Positions 35,823 to 45,843 of a stretch of 64,000 bases of DNA are shown piece after piece. This stretch comes from Acidovorax delafieldii (lineage in GTDB: Bacteria > Pseudomonadota > Gammaproteobacteria > Burkholderiales > Burkholderiaceae_C). Both the position numbers and the translations under genes were made by a program. The stretch lies in the NCBI RefSeq assembly GCF_007993815.1, contig NZ_VJWE01000011.1:186001-250000 (forward strand), given 5' to 3'. Within the stretch, counting starts at the first letter, position 1. Each line of letters opens with the position of its first letter. The notes below the pieces were generated by a model. That model searched no databases, was not told where the DNA came from, and saw only the letters and a program-made list of their open reading frames with translations.

Positions 35823-38066
35823 TCAGTGCGCAGCGGGAGCGGCTCCACGGCGGCCCAGTTTGCGGTCACCCACCAGCAGCTGAATGAGTCCGATGGAGGC
35901 CGACATAAGGACGATGAGCACCGTGCAGTACGCCAGCGCCACGCCATAGTCGCCATTGCCCACGCGGCCGATGATGTAGGTGGTGGCCAGCTCGTTCTCG
36001 GCGGTGACCAGGAAGATCACCGCGCTCACGGTGGTGATGGCACGCACAAAGCTGTAGACCAGTGCAGCCACCAGCGCGGGCTTGAGCAGCGGCAGCACCA
36101 CGTGGCGCAGCGTCTGTACGCTGCCTGCGCGCAGCATGACGGACGCCTCATCGAGCGACCGGTCCAGCTGCTTGAACGCCGCCGTGCCCGCACGCACGCC
36201 CACCGGCAGGTTACGGAACATGAAGCACAGCACGATGATGAGGGCCGTGCCCGTCAGCTCGAACGGCGGCACGTTGAACGCTAGGATGTAGCTCACGCCC
36301 AGCACCGTGCCCGGAATGGCAAAAGCCAGCAGCGCTGCAAACTCGAACGCGCCCTGCCCCCGGAACTCGGTGCGCGCCAGCAGCCACGCAATGCCGATGC
36401 CCAGCGTGGCCGTGAGCGGCGCCGAGATGGCGGCGAGCTTGAGCGTGGTGAAGAACGAGTTCCACGCTGTGCCCGCCCACACCACACCAAACTCGCCCCA
36501 TTCCACGCTGAACGCGGTACGGAAATGCGCCAGGGTGATGGTGTAGTCGCGCCCCCAGGTCTGCACAAAGCCACCGGCCAGCGCAAACAGGTACACGATC
36601 AGGGTGAACGCCATCCAGGGCAGTGCAATCGAGTGCACCACGCGGCGCACGCCCGTCGGCAGCGGCATGGCGATGCCCGCATCGCCCTTGCCCGATACAG
36701 TGGTGAAGTTCTGCTTGCCCAGCAAGCCGCGCTGGATGGCGAACACGGTGAGCGCAAAGAACGTGAGGATCCAGGCCAGCGACGCGGCACGGCCCTGGTC
36801 ATACTGCGCACCCACGATGGCAAAGAAGATTTCGGTGGACAGCACCGAGAACTGCCCGCCCACCACGATGGGGTTGCCGAAGTCGGCCATGCTTTCGATG
36901 AAGCCCACCAGGAACGCGTTGGCCAGGCCCGGCTTGAGCAGCGGCAGGGTCACGGTCATGAAGGTGCGGTGCGGGCTGGCACGCAGCGTTTGCGCGGCCT
37001 CTTCCAGACTGGGCGCCACGCCCTGCACCACGCCACGCATGATCATGAAAGCAATGGGTGTGAAGGCAAAGGTCTGCGCCACCCACACGCCCAGCCAGCC
37101 GTAGAACCAGCGCGACGGCGTGATACCAAACGCGTATTCCAGAAACTGGTTGAACACGCCTGCGCGGCCAAACAGCAGGATGAGCCCCAGGCCCACCACA
37201 AACGGCGGCGTGATGATGGGCAGCAGCGCCACGATGTTCAGCGGCCGCGCATAGCGGCGCGATGCGCGCTCGGCCATCAGGGCCATGAAGGTGCCCAGCA
37301 GCGTGGTGCTGGTGGCCGTCATCAAGCCCAGGAACAGCGTGTTCCAGGCCACACCGCAGCGCTGGCCGCCCGCCAGGCACGACAGGCTGAAGTTGCGCTC
37401 GTGCGCGATGCGCTCCCACACCACGGCCAGCGAGAACGGGCCGTCCTCCAGAAAAAACGCAGCCGACAGCGCCTTGAGCACCGGGAACACGATGAACAGC
37501 GCGAGCAGGCTGCCACAGCCCACCACTGCCGCAGCCACGAACAGATCGCCCTTGAAGAAGCCCCGCCGTGCCACCCCAAAAGACAGCAGCACCAGCAGCG
37601 CCGACAGCACCACAAACCCGCCCCAGCCCATGCCGGGCTGGCGCGCGCCCAGTTCGCCCAGGCTGTTGTTCATCCATTCAAACGCCCAGCCGCGCGCGCC
37701 AATCGCAAAGCCGCTGAGCAGCAGGGCCGCCAGCCCCAGCGCACCCCCCGCCACCAGCAGGGCACCCTGCTTGCGCCCGGCGGGCAGGCAGGCCCCCAGG
37801 CCCGCCACCACCAGCCCGGCGAGGCCCAGCCACAGCCAGGGGCGCCCGAACAAGGCCGCCTGCATCAGCCCGTTGGCCGCCTGCTCGCTGCTGAAGACCT
37901 GGCCCACCGCCAGCAGGCCATTGGCGTCCTGCTGTGCATACCAGGGGAACACCAGGTACCCCAGTACGCCCATGGCCAGCCAGACCCACAGGGGCCGGTT
38001 GACCGAGGCACCGGGAGTCCTGGTCCGAAGGGTTGCGTGCGCCGCCGCTGCTGCCGACACCACCAC
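35823..38066 (-). CDS. afuB: ABC transporter fused permease (AfuB/FbpB type)
   Basis: The 747-residue membrane protein fuses two permease domains, each with an EAA loop: EEAAQTLRASPHRTFMTVTL near residue 360 and DEASVMLRAGSVQTLRHVVL near residue 665. An N-terminal region of about 170 residues has four or five extra helices. It starts with three GTG codons in a row at 38066, four bases after the binding-protein stop. The double-domain build is that of AfuB/FbpB. Confidence 0.85.
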   Translation of the reverse strand: MVVSAAAAAHATLRTRTPGASVNRPLWVWLAMGVLGYLVFPWYAQQDANGLLAVGQVFSSEQAANGLMQAALFGRPWLWLGLAGLVVAGLGACLPAGRKQGALLVAGGALGLAALLLSGFAIGARGWAFEWMNNSLGELGARQPGMGWGGFVVLSALLVLLSFGVARRGFFKGDLFVAAAVVGCGSLLALFIVFPVLKALSAAFFLEDGPFSLAVVWERIAHERNFSLSCLAGGQRCGVAWNTLFLGLMTATSTTLLGTFMALMAERASRRYARPLNIVALLPIITPPFVVGLGLILLFGRAGVFNQFLEYAFGITPSRWFYGWLGVWVAQTFAFTPIAFMIMRGVVQGVAPSLEEAAQTLRASPHRTFMTVTLPLLKPGLANAFLVGFIESMADFGNPIVVGGQFSVLSTEIFFAIVGAQYDQGRAASLAWILTFFALTVFAIQRGLLGKQNFTTVSGKGDAGIAMPLPTGVRRVVHSIALPWMAFTLIVYLFALAGGFVQTWGRDYTITLAHFRTAFSVEWGEFGVVWAGTAWNSFFTTLKLAAISAPLTATLGIGIAWLLARTEFRGQGAFEFAALLAFAIPGTVLGVSYILAFNVPPFELTGTALIIVLCFMFRNLPVGVRAGTAAFKQLDRSLDEASVMLRAGSVQTLRHVVLPLLKPALVAALVYSFVRAITTVSAVIFLVTAENELATTYIIGRVGNGDYGVALAYCTVLIVLMSASIGLIQLLVGDRKLGRRGAAPAAH

Positions 38067-38069
38067 CCC

Positions 38070-39098
38070 TTAGCGCGTTGCGTTTTGCACGTCTTTTTCC
38101 CAGCGCGCAATCAGGCGGCGACGCTCGGCGCTGGCGCCGTATTTGGCGTAGTCGTAGTTGATGAGCTTCATCTTGGCCGGATCGGTCATGCGCGGGTCTT
38201 TGGGCACCTGCGTGTTGCTGGGCAGCTGGAACTGCTTGGCCGCCAGGCCAAACTGCTGACCACCCGGCGTGAGCGCCCATTCATAGAACTTCTTGGCGGC
38301 CTCGGTATTGGGGCCGTTCTTGACGATGCTCATGGAGCCCACCTCGGCGCCGGTACCTTCAGAAGGTGTGACCGAGCCCACGGGGAAGCCGTTGACCGCC
38401 TCGGTGGTCACGTCGTGCACGAAGCTCACGGACACCGTGGTCTCGCCGCGTGCAACCGCCTTGACAGGCGCCGTGCCTGAACGGGTGTACGCGCTGATGT
38501 TGGGGTGCAGGGCCTTGAGGTATTCAAACGCCTTTTCCTCGCCCATGATCTGCACCAGCGTGGCGATCATGGTGTAGGCGGTGCCGCTAGAGGCCGGGTT
38601 GGCCATCTGAACCTCGCCCTTGAATTCTGGCTTGAGCAGGTCGGCCCACGACTGGGGCGGGTTGAGCTTGCGCTTGGCCAGCAGCTCCTTGTTGTAGCCA
38701 AAACCCAGCGGGCCCAGGTACACGCCCACGGTGCGGTACTTGGAATCGCCCGCCTGCTTCTGCGCCCAGGGGTACAGCTGCGCCAGCTGGGGCGACTTGT
38801 ATTCGAGCGTCAGGCCCTGCTCGGCCGCCTGCAGATGCGGGTCGCCTGTGCCGCCAAACCAGATGTCGGTCTTGGGGTTGGCGCGCTCAGCGTTGAGCTG
38901 CGCCAGCGCCTCGCCCGAGCCCTTGGCCGTCATGTTGACCTTGGTGCCAGTGGTCTTGGCGTACACCGTGGACATCAGGTTGCACCACTCGGCCTGCACC
39001 GAGCAGATGATGTTGACCTGGCCCTGGGCCCAGCTGCCCGATGCAGCGGCCACAAGGGCCGCACCGGCCAGAAGTTTTGTCAGCAAGGGTTTGCGCAT
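38070..39098 (-). CDS. afuA: ABC transporter substrate-binding protein (AfuA-like)
   Basis: The 342-residue periplasmic receptor has a signal peptide ending GSWAQ, then QVNIICSVQAEWCNLMS. GGTGDPHLQAAEQ, PASSGTAYTMIATL, HPNISAYTRSGTAP, SEGTGAEVGSMSIVKN and the tail YDYAKYGASAERRRLIARW closely resemble AfuA, which in Actinobacillus was shown to bind hexose phosphates after long annotation as ferric-binding. 2-aminoethylphosphonate or Fe3+ remain alternatives; the sugar-gene context favours a sugar phosphate. Confidence 0.82.
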   Translation of the reverse strand: MRKPLLTKLLAGAALVAAASGSWAQGQVNIICSVQAEWCNLMSTVYAKTTGTKVNMTAKGSGEALAQLNAERANPKTDIWFGGTGDPHLQAAEQGLTLEYKSPQLAQLYPWAQKQAGDSKYRTVGVYLGPLGFGYNKELLAKRKLNPPQSWADLLKPEFKGEVQMANPASSGTAYTMIATLVQIMGEEKAFEYLKALHPNISAYTRSGTAPVKAVARGETTVSVSFVHDVTTEAVNGFPVGSVTPSEGTGAEVGSMSIVKNGPNTEAAKKFYEWALTPGGQQFGLAAKQFQLPSNTQVPKDPRMTDPAKMKLINYDYAKYGASAERRRLIARWEKDVQNATR

Positions 39099-39287
39099 GG
39101 AAGGCTCCTCAGTATCTGGATAACGTGATGGAGGATGCTATGCGTGCAGGGCCTGCCCGGGCCAGGGGGGAAACGCCCAGGCCCCGTGCAAGCAGGTTGA
39201 AAGGCAGGGATTGCGCGGACCCCATACCTTTGGGAACCGAGTTACATTAAACGCAGATGGCCCCACCACCGCGCACACAGCCGGTAG

Positions 39288-40199
39288 ATGAAGCGTCCAC
39301 CCAAGCCCTTTCCAAGGCCCCCTGCGCAGCCTGCCCTGCCTTCACAGACTGACATGCTCGACCGCATCACCGCCTCCCTGCCCTCGCTGGCCCCCGCCGA
39401 ACAGCGCGTGGCCAAGCTGGTGCTGACCGACCCCCGCACCTTCGCCCGCCTGCCCGTGCGCGAGCTGGCCGAGCGCGCGCATGTGAGCAAGCCCACCGTG
39501 GTGCGCTTTTGCCGCAGCATGGGTTACGACGGGCTGGCGGACTTCAAGCTCAAGCTGGCAGGCAGTGTGAGCGAAGGCGTGCCCTTCATTCACCGCAGCG
39601 TGGATGCAGACGACAAGACCGGTGATGTGCTGGTGAAGGTGGTGGACAACGCCGTGGCAGCGTTCCTGCAATACCGCAACGCGGCCAGCACCGTGGCCGT
39701 CGAACGTGCGGCCGAGGCCATTGCCGACACGTGGAAGAAAGGCAAACGCATCGAGTTCTACGGCGTGGGCAACTCGGGCATCGTGGCGCAGGACGCGCAG
39801 CACAAGTTTTTCCGCCTGGGCGTGACCTCGATTGCCAGCAGCGACGGCCACATGCAGGTGATGAGCGCCACCCTGCTGGGCCCAGGCGACTGCGCCGTGA
39901 TCATCTCCAACTCGGGCCGCACCCGCGACCTGATGGACGCGGCAGACATCGCCCGCCGCAACGGCGCCACCACCATCGTCATCACCGCCAGCGGCTCGCC
40001 CCTGGCCAGCACCTGCCAGATCCATCTGGCGGCCGACCACCCCGAGGGCTACGACCGCTACAGCCCCATGGTGTCGCGCCTCATGCACTTGCTCATCATC
40101 GACGTGCTGGCCACCTGCGTGGCGCTGCGCATCGGCAGCTCGCTGCAGCCGATCCTGCAGCAGATGAAGGAAAACCTGCGGGCCAAGCGTTACGCGTAA
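39288..40199 (+). CDS. hexR: HexR, RpiR-family regulator of hexose catabolism
   Basis: The protein (303 residues from ATG 39288, or 281 from ATG 39354) has an N-terminal RpiR helix-turn-helix (LAERAHVSKPTVVRFCRSMG) and a SIS phosphosugar domain (EFYGVGNSGIVAQDAQHKFF, VIISNSGRTRDLMDAA). It matches HexR, which senses KDPG and represses Entner-Doudoroff and glucose-uptake genes. I could not decide the start; neither has a good ribosome site. It is divergent from the afu-tal operon and is the probable binder of the HexR-like sites. Confidence 0.9.
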   Translation: MKRPPKPFPRPPAQPALPSQTDMLDRITASLPSLAPAEQRVAKLVLTDPRTFARLPVRELAERAHVSKPTVVRFCRSMGYDGLADFKLKLAGSVSEGVPFIHRSVDADDKTGDVLVKVVDNAVAAFLQYRNAASTVAVERAAEAIADTWKKGKRIEFYGVGNSGIVAQDAQHKFFRLGVTSIASSDGHMQVMSATLLGPGDCAVIISNSGRTRDLMDAADIARRNGATTIVITASGSPLASTCQIHLAADHPEGYDRYSPMVSRLMHLLIIDVLATCVALRIGSSLQPILQQMKENLRAKRYA

Positions 40200-40201
40200 A
40201 T

Positions 40202-40219
40202 CCTGGCCGTCAGGCCAGG
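40202..40219. terminator. hairpin between the convergent hexR and Bug genes
   Basis: CCTGGCC-GTCA-GGCCAGG is a perfect 7 bp stem right after the hexR stop. There is no T-run on either side, so intrinsic termination is doubtful; it may be a folding block. Confidence 0.35.
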
Positions 40220-40234
40220 CCGGCCCACGCCTTC

Positions 40235-41218
40235 TCAGTCCAGCGTGACACCCGCTTCGCGAATCACCTTGCCCCACTTGGTCGTTTCGGCCGCAAGAAA
40301 AGCGTCGCACGCCTCGGGCGTGGTGCCTTCACCAAAGGTCCCCATGGTGTCGAGTTTGGCCTTGGTTTCATCACTCTGGATGATGGCGTTCACGGCTTCC
40401 GACATGCGCTTGACGATGTCGCGCGGCGTCCCTGCGGGTGCAATCATGCTGGCCCAGGTACTGCCCAGCATGCCGGGCACGCCTTGCTCGATGAAGGTCG
40501 GCACGTCAGGCAACATGGGCAAGCGCTTTTCGCTGGCCACGCCGATGAGGGTGATGCGGCCTGCCTTGGCGGGCTGGATCAGGTTGGGCGGAGGGTCGAG
40601 GAACAGGGGCACCTGGCCGCCGAGCAAGTCCGTCAACGCCGGGGCTGCGCCGCGGTAGGGAATGTGGACCATGAAGGTCTTGGTCAGTGACTTGAGCAGC
40701 TCGCTGGTGAGGTGCGCGGCAGAGCCTGTGCCTGATGAGGCAAAACTCACCTTGCCGGGGTTGGCCTTGGCATAGGCCACGAGTTCCTTCACCGTCTTGA
40801 ACGGTGCATTGGGCGCCACCGCCGCCACCAACGGAGAAACACCCAGCAGCGACACGCCCATCAGGTCCTTGCGCGGGTTGTAGGGCAGCTTGGGGTAGAG
40901 CGTGGTGTTGGCGGTAAAGGCCGGAATGACCACACCAAAGGTGTGACCGTCCGGGGCGGACTTGGCGACGGCATCCACGCCGATGATGCTGTTCGCGCCG
41001 GGTTTGTTGTCGATGACAACCGACTGACCGAATTGCTTTTGCAGGCCTACCGTCAGCAGACGCGCCATCTGGTCGGTAAACCCGCCCGCCGTGTACGGCA
41101 CGATGATGCGAATCGGGCGGCTGGGCCAACTGGTTTGGGCCAGTGCTGGCAATGCCGCACTGGCCAGCGCTGCGCCAGTGGCCTGGACAAGCCTGCGACG
41201 GGAAAGGAATGTGCTCAT
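40235..41218 (-). CDS. Bug-family (TctC-like) substrate-binding protein
   Basis: The 327-residue periplasmic receptor has a twin-arginine-like signal (STFLSRRRLVQATG) ending ALAQ, then WPSRPIRIIVPYTAGGFTDQ, VVIDNKPGANSIIGVD and VSFASSGTGSAAHLTSELL, which are Bug hallmarks. Bug receptors bind carboxylates. No TctA/TctB membrane genes are near. AGGAGA precedes ATG 41218. It follows etfA on the same strand, after a repeat-bearing gap. Confidence 0.9.
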   Translation of the reverse strand: MSTFLSRRRLVQATGAALASAALPALAQTSWPSRPIRIIVPYTAGGFTDQMARLLTVGLQKQFGQSVVIDNKPGANSIIGVDAVAKSAPDGHTFGVVIPAFTANTTLYPKLPYNPRKDLMGVSLLGVSPLVAAVAPNAPFKTVKELVAYAKANPGKVSFASSGTGSAAHLTSELLKSLTKTFMVHIPYRGAAPALTDLLGGQVPLFLDPPPNLIQPAKAGRITLIGVASEKRLPMLPDVPTFIEQGVPGMLGSTWASMIAPAGTPRDIVKRMSEAVNAIIQSDETKAKLDTMGTFGEGTTPEACDAFLAAETTKWGKVIREAGVTLD

Positions 41219-41240
41219 GGTTTTGTCTCCTGCTGATTTA

Positions 41241-41300
41241 TAGGTATAAAAAGCAGCCTCAGCGCTCATGCGATAAGCGCTAAAAGCTATATTTTTAGAA
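41241..41300. repeat. short palindromic intergenic repeat, copy 5
   Basis: AAGCAGCCTCAGCGCTCATG and CGATAAGCGCTAAAAGCTAT make the AGCGCT/AAGCGCT pair with the TAGGTATAAA and AGCTATATTTTTA flanks seen elsewhere. It lies between a Bug gene and etfA. Confidence 0.6.
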
Positions 41301-41345
41301 GCATCCAGATCCCATCAAATGGGCTGTGCCTGTGATCTGCGGGGC

Positions 41346-42278
41346 TCAGACGGCCTTGACCAGTTCAGGCACAGCCGTGAACAGATCCGCTTCCAGCCCA
41401 TAGTCAGCCACACTGAAGATCGGTGCCTCAGGGTCCTTGTTGATCGCCACGATCACCTTGGAGTCCTTCATGCCCGCCAAGTGCTGGATGGCACCCGAGA
41501 TACCGGCGGCCACATACAGCTGCGGTGCCACGATCTTGCCCGTCTGGCCCACTTGCCAGTCGTTGGGCGCGTAGCCTGCGTCCACCGCCGCGCGGCTGGC
41601 ACCCAGGGCGGCGCCCAGCTTGTCGGCCAGGGGTGTCATGACTTCGTCGAACTTTTCCTTGCTGCCCAGCGCACGACCACCGGAGACGATGATCTTGGCA
41701 GCGGTCAGCTCGGGGCGGTCGCTCTTGGCGATTTCGCTGCCCACGAAGCTGCTCTTGCCTGCGTCGGCCGTGGCGGCGGCGGTTTCAACAGCGGCACAGC
41801 CACCGGTGGCGGCTGCGGCGTCAAAGCCGGTGGTGCGCACGGTGATGATCTTGACGGCATCTTGGCTTTGCACGGTGGCAATGGCGTTGCCGGCGTAGAT
41901 GGGGCGCTCAAACGTATCGGCTGCGATCACTTTGGTGATGTCGCTGATCTGGGCCACGTCGAGCTTGGCCGCAACGCGGGGGGCCACGTTCTTGCCGCTG
42001 GCAGTCGCGGGGAACAGGATGTGGCTGTAGTTGGATGCGATGGCGAGCACTTGCGCGGCGACGTTTTCTGCCAGGCCGTGTTCCAGGCCAGGGGCGTCGG
42101 CGTGGATGACCTTGACAACACCGGCTATTTGGGAGGCGGCTTGTGCAGCAGCGCCGGCGTTGTGGCCGGCCACCAGCACGTGCACGTCGCCACCGCAGGC
42201 GACTGCGGCCGTGACGGTGTTCAGGGTGGCGCCCTTGATGGACGCGTTGTCGTGTTCAGCAATAACGAGGGTGGTCAT
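41346..42278 (-). CDS. etfA: electron transfer flavoprotein subunit alpha
   Basis: The 310-residue subunit binds FAD and passes electrons from acyl-CoA dehydrogenases to the quinone pool. The C-terminal FAD site shows [20 protein letters not shown] and [19 protein letters not shown]; the N-terminus is [16 protein letters not shown]. It follows etfB at 12 bp. In this operon it serves the paired acyl-CoA dehydrogenases upstream. Confidence 0.97.
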   Translation of the reverse strand: MTTLVIAEHDNASIKGATLNTVTAAVACGGDVHVLVAGHNAGAAAQAASQIAGVVKVIHADAPGLEHGLAENVAAQVLAIASNYSHILFPATASGKNVAPRVAAKLDVAQISDITKVIAADTFERPIYAGNAIATVQSQDAVKIITVRTTGFDAAAATGGCAAVETAAATADAGKSSFVGSEIAKSDRPELTAAKIIVSGGRALGSKEKFDEVMTPLADKLGAALGASRAAVDAGYAPNDWQVGQTGKIVAPQLYVAAGISGAIQHLAGMKDSKVIVAINKDPEAPIFSVADYGLEADLFTAVPELVKAV

Positions 42279-42290
42279 TTCTTGTTCTCC

Positions 42291-43040
42291 TTAGATGACT
42301 TTTGCTTCGTTCTTGAGCTTGTCGACCAACGTTGCCACGTCAGCGACCTTGATACCTGCGCCGCGCTTGGCGGGCTCGGTCACTTTCAGGGTCTTGAGAC
42401 GGGGGGCCACGTCCACACCGAGGTCTTCGGGCTTGACGGTGTCCAGCTGCTTTTTCTTGGCCTTCATGATGTTGGGCAAGGTGACGTAGCGGGGCTCGTT
42501 CAGGCGCAGGTCGGTGGTGATGACTGCGGGCAGTGAAAGCTGCAGGGTTTCCAGGCCGCCGTCGACTTCGCGGGTCACGCTGACCTTGTCGGCTGCCAGT
42601 TCGACCTTGCTGGCGAAAGTGGCCTGGGGCAGGTCGGCCAAAGCAGCCAGCATCTGGCCGGTCTGGTTGGCGTCGTCGTCGATGGCTTGCTTGCCCAGGA
42701 TGACGAGAGAAGGCTGCTCTTTGTCGACCAGGGCTTTCAAGATCTTGGCCACGGCCAGGGGCTGCAGTTCGACGTCGGTCTCGACCAGGATGGCGCGGTC
42801 GGCGCCAATCGCCATGGCGGTGCGAAGGGTTTCCTGGCACTGGGCCACGCCGCAGCACACAGCGATGACTTCGGTCACCAGGCCTTTTTCTTTCAGGCGC
42901 ACGGCCTCTTCAACGGCGATTTCGTCAAAGGGGTTCATGCTCATCTTCACGTTGGCGATGTCCACACCGGTGTTGTCCGATTTGACGCGGACCTTCACGT
43001 TGTAGTCCACCACGCGTTTGACGGGAACGAGAACTTTCAT
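42291..43040 (-). CDS. etfB: electron transfer flavoprotein subunit beta
   Basis: The 249-residue AMP-binding subunit begins [20 protein letters not shown] and carries [20 protein letters not shown] and [19 protein letters not shown]-like sequence (read here as [13 protein letters not shown]). It forms the ETF heterodimer with EtfA. ATG 43040 is chosen over an upstream start because it gives the conserved N-terminus. Confidence 0.97.
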   Translation of the reverse strand: MKVLVPVKRVVDYNVKVRVKSDNTGVDIANVKMSMNPFDEIAVEEAVRLKEKGLVTEVIAVCCGVAQCQETLRTAMAIGADRAILVETDVELQPLAVAKILKALVDKEQPSLVILGKQAIDDDANQTGQMLAALADLPQATFASKVELAADKVSVTREVDGGLETLQLSLPAVITTDLRLNEPRYVTLPNIMKAKKKQLDTVKPEDLGVDVAPRLKTLKVTEPAKRGAGIKVADVATLVDKLKNEAKVI

Positions 43041-43072
43041 GGTTGGGTCTTTCTGAAAAAACGGGGAATCGG

Positions 43073-44638
43073 TCACTTCGACAGCGTCTGGTGCAAGTCG
43101 CGCAACTCGCGCTTGAGCACCTTGCCAATCGCGCTGCGCGGCAGCTCATCGATGAAATGCAGCGCGGCCAGCCGCTGCGTCTTGCCCGCACGGGCGTTGT
43201 ACCAGCCCATGATCTGGGCGGTGTCTTCCGTGGCGCCGGGTCGGCGGCACACGAAGGCCACCGGCGTCTCGCCCCACTGTTCGGAGGGCACGCCGGTCAC
43301 GGCCACGTCCTCCACAGCCGGGTGCTTGCGCAGCTCGGCTTCGAGGTCGCTGGGGTAGATGTTGAAGCCGCCGCTGATGACCATGTCCTTGCGGCGGTCG
43401 AGCAGTGTGAGGAACCCCTGCTCGTCGAACCGGCCCACATCACCGGTGCGGATGAAGCGCTTGCCAGTGGCGTCAAACCACTCGGCCTCGCGCGTCTTGT
43501 CGGGCTGGCGGTGGTAGCCAGTCATCATGCCGGGCGAGTGACCCACCACCTCGCCGGTGGCACCGGGCGGCAGCTCATGGCCCTCTTCGTCGATCAGGCG
43601 GATGTCGCTGGTGGATGCGGGCTGGCCCACAGTGTGCAGCTTGTCGGGATGGTCGTGCGCCGCCAGGATGCAGGTGCCGCCGCCTTCGGTCATGCCGTAG
43701 AACTCGTACAGCGCGCCCGGCCAGCGCGCCAGGATGTCGGCCTTCAGCTCGGCACGGAACGGCGCGCTGGTGCAGAACTTGGCGCGAAAGCACGACAGGT
43801 CAAACTCGCCAAACTGCGGCAGCGCCAGGATGCGCTGGTACTGCACCGGCACCAGCATGGAGTGCGTGGCGCGAATCTGCTGCGCGGTCTGCAGGTAGCG
43901 CAGTGCATCGAACTTTGCCATCAGCCGCACGCTGCCGCCCCAGCACAGGCCGGGGAAGAACGACACCAGCGTGGTGTTGGAATACAGCGGCGTGGCCAGC
44001 AGCGTGACACTGTCCGGCCCGTAGCCCTGCGCCAGGCCGCGCACCAGATGCGCCCAGCGCATGCCGTGCGATTGCACGATGCCCTTGGGGTTGCCAGTGG
44101 TGCCGGAGGAATAAATGATGTTGAACGGGTGCTCGGGGCCCACATCCACCGGCTGCGGTGCGGCGCCTTCGGGAGCGAGCCACTCAATCCACGGCGTGCC
44201 CGCGCCGGTATCGTCCAGCGCCACCAGGGGCAGCGCAACGGCGCCTTTCATCACCGCAGGCGGCACCGCCGCCCTGCCCTGCGCATCGGCAAACAGCAGG
44301 CGCGCCTGGGCATCGCCCAGCATGGACGCCATGGCCTCGGGCGTGACGGATGGCGCCAGCGGTGCCACCACCACACCCGCACGCAGGGCGCCCAGGTACA
44401 CAGAGGCATAACGCACCGACGACGCGGCGCATACGGCCACCACATCGCCCGACTGCAGGCCCGCCTGCTGCAGCGATGCGGCGACGCGGTCTACCAGGGC
44501 ATCGAGCGCGGCCCAGTTCAACGCGGAGTCGTCATCGGCCAAGGCCTTGGCCTGCGGGCGCTGCCGCGCGTTGTCACGCAGCAGATCGGAGACCCTGCGG
44601 AACGGGGGAAAAGGGGCAGAGGCAGTTGCGTTGGTCAT
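43073..44638 (-). CDS. AMP-dependent acyl-CoA synthetase/ligase
   Basis: The 521-residue ligase activates a carboxylic acid to its CoA thioester with ATP. It has [45 protein letters not shown] and the C-terminal catalytic lysine in [11 protein letters not shown]. It lies between Bug receptor and etfB genes in the beta-oxidation operon and may fill the PimA role for dicarboxylates; the substrate is not readable from sequence. ATG 44638 is chosen; it begins [15 protein letters not shown]. Confidence 0.9.
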   Translation of the reverse strand: MTNATASAPFPPFRRVSDLLRDNARQRPQAKALADDDSALNWAALDALVDRVAASLQQAGLQSGDVVAVCAASSVRYASVYLGALRAGVVVAPLAPSVTPEAMASMLGDAQARLLFADAQGRAAVPPAVMKGAVALPLVALDDTGAGTPWIEWLAPEGAAPQPVDVGPEHPFNIIYSSGTTGNPKGIVQSHGMRWAHLVRGLAQGYGPDSVTLLATPLYSNTTLVSFFPGLCWGGSVRLMAKFDALRYLQTAQQIRATHSMLVPVQYQRILALPQFGEFDLSCFRAKFCTSAPFRAELKADILARWPGALYEFYGMTEGGGTCILAAHDHPDKLHTVGQPASTSDIRLIDEEGHELPPGATGEVVGHSPGMMTGYHRQPDKTREAEWFDATGKRFIRTGDVGRFDEQGFLTLLDRRKDMVISGGFNIYPSDLEAELRKHPAVEDVAVTGVPSEQWGETPVAFVCRRPGATEDTAQIMGWYNARAGKTQRLAALHFIDELPRSAIGKVLKRELRDLHQTLSK

Positions 44639-44646
44639 GGCCCAAC

Positions 44647-45660
44647 TTACTCGAAGACGATGCCCTTGTCGCGGATCACCTGGCCCCACTTGGCGTAATC
44701 GCCACGCACGCGCTGGGCCATCTGGGCCGGGCCCTGGTAGTGGGCGATGGCACCGGCGTTGAGCAGCTTGTCCTGCACCTCCTTGTCGGCCAGGATGGCT
44801 TTGACTTCGGTGCTGATGCGATCAACCACATCCTTGGGCGTACCGAGCGGGGCCATCAGGCCGCCCCACGACACGGCATCAAAGCCCTTGAAGCCCTGCT
44901 CGGCAATGGTGGGCACGTTGGGGATCACACCCACGCGCTGCGGCGAGCCCACCGCAATGGCGCGCAGCTTGCCCGTCTGGATATGGGGCAGCGCTGCCAC
45001 GAGGTCGGCATACATCATGGGCACCTGGCCGCCCAGCGTGTCGGTGATGGCGGGCACACCGCCCTTGTAGGGCACATGCTCCATCTCGAATTGACCCAGC
45101 TGCTTGAGCAGCTCCATGCTCAGGTGGCCAAAGCTGCCCACGCCCGAGGAGGTGTAGTTGAGCTGACCTGGCCGCGCCTTGGCGTGGGTGATGAGCTTTT
45201 GCAGATCGGTCACGGTAGGCATCTGCGCCGGGTTGACCACCACCACGATGGGCAGGTCGTACACGGTAGCCACGGACACGAAATCCTTGGTGGTGTCGTA
45301 GCCCGCCTTTTTGTACAGGTGCGGAGCCAACAGCGTGGGCGTGGCCAGCATCATGAGCGTGTAGCCGTCGCCAGGGGTCTTGGCGATCTGCTGCGCGGCA
45401 ATCGAGCCCGAAGCGCCCGCGCGGTTCTCCACCACCACGGGCTGCTTCAGCCGCTCAGCCAGCTTCTGGCCGACGATGCGCGAGGCCGTATCGGTGGGCC
45501 CCCCTGCCGGGAAGGGCACCACGAGCTTGATCATCTTGTTGGGCCAGGCCTGAGCGTGTGCTGGGACCGTGCCCAACAGGCCCATGACCGACACTGCAGC
45601 AGCGGCTGACAGCACGGTGCGACGGGAGAAAGCAGCAGGGAAAAGAGATGGTTTGTTCAT
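44647..45660 (-). CDS. Bug-family (TctC-like) substrate-binding protein
   Basis: The 337-residue receptor has a signal with SRRTVLSAAAAVSVMG ending AHAQ, then WPNKMIKLVVPFPAGGPTDT, VVVENRAGASGSIAAQ and LNYTSSGVGSFGHLSMELL. It lies 8 bp upstream of the acyl-CoA ligase, so its ligand is plausibly the acid that the ligase activates. ATG 45660 follows a purine-rich stretch. Confidence 0.9.
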   Translation of the reverse strand: MNKPSLFPAAFSRRTVLSAAAAVSVMGLLGTVPAHAQAWPNKMIKLVVPFPAGGPTDTASRIVGQKLAERLKQPVVVENRAGASGSIAAQQIAKTPGDGYTLMMLATPTLLAPHLYKKAGYDTTKDFVSVATVYDLPIVVVVNPAQMPTVTDLQKLITHAKARPGQLNYTSSGVGSFGHLSMELLKQLGQFEMEHVPYKGGVPAITDTLGGQVPMMYADLVAALPHIQTGKLRAIAVGSPQRVGVIPNVPTIAEQGFKGFDAVSWGGLMAPLGTPKDVVDRISTEVKAILADKEVQDKLLNAGAIAHYQGPAQMAQRVRGDYAKWGQVIRDKGIVFE

Positions 45661-45725
45661 GGCGAAAACGTCTTGTCTTTCAGTGGTCCTTAGCGCTGCG
45701 TAGGCCCACGCCATCCGAAACTGGC

Positions 45726-45842
45726 GAGGCCGAAGCGAGAGCAGCCGCGCAAGGGCCGCCCCGCCGCGCTGGCTGCGTCCCCCTGCCCGCATGGCGCAGC
45801 CATGCGAGAGCGGGGGGAAGCCGCGCAGCGGCTCAGGGGGGT
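45726..45842 (-). repeat. about 100 bp GC-rich interspersed repeat, copy B
   Basis: Read on the minus strand it gives CCCCCCTGAGCCGCTGCGCG, GGCAGGGGGACGCAGCCAGC and GCGGCGGGGCGGCCCTTGCG, closely matching copy A at 31279. It fills most of the 183 bp gap between the two Bug genes. Confidence 0.7.
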
Positions 45843-45843
45843 G

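Noticed and set aside
36525-38480. A 651-codon plus-strand frame opposite afuB
   Set aside because: It is a Gln/His/Arg-rich antisense shadow of a transmembrane protein gene.
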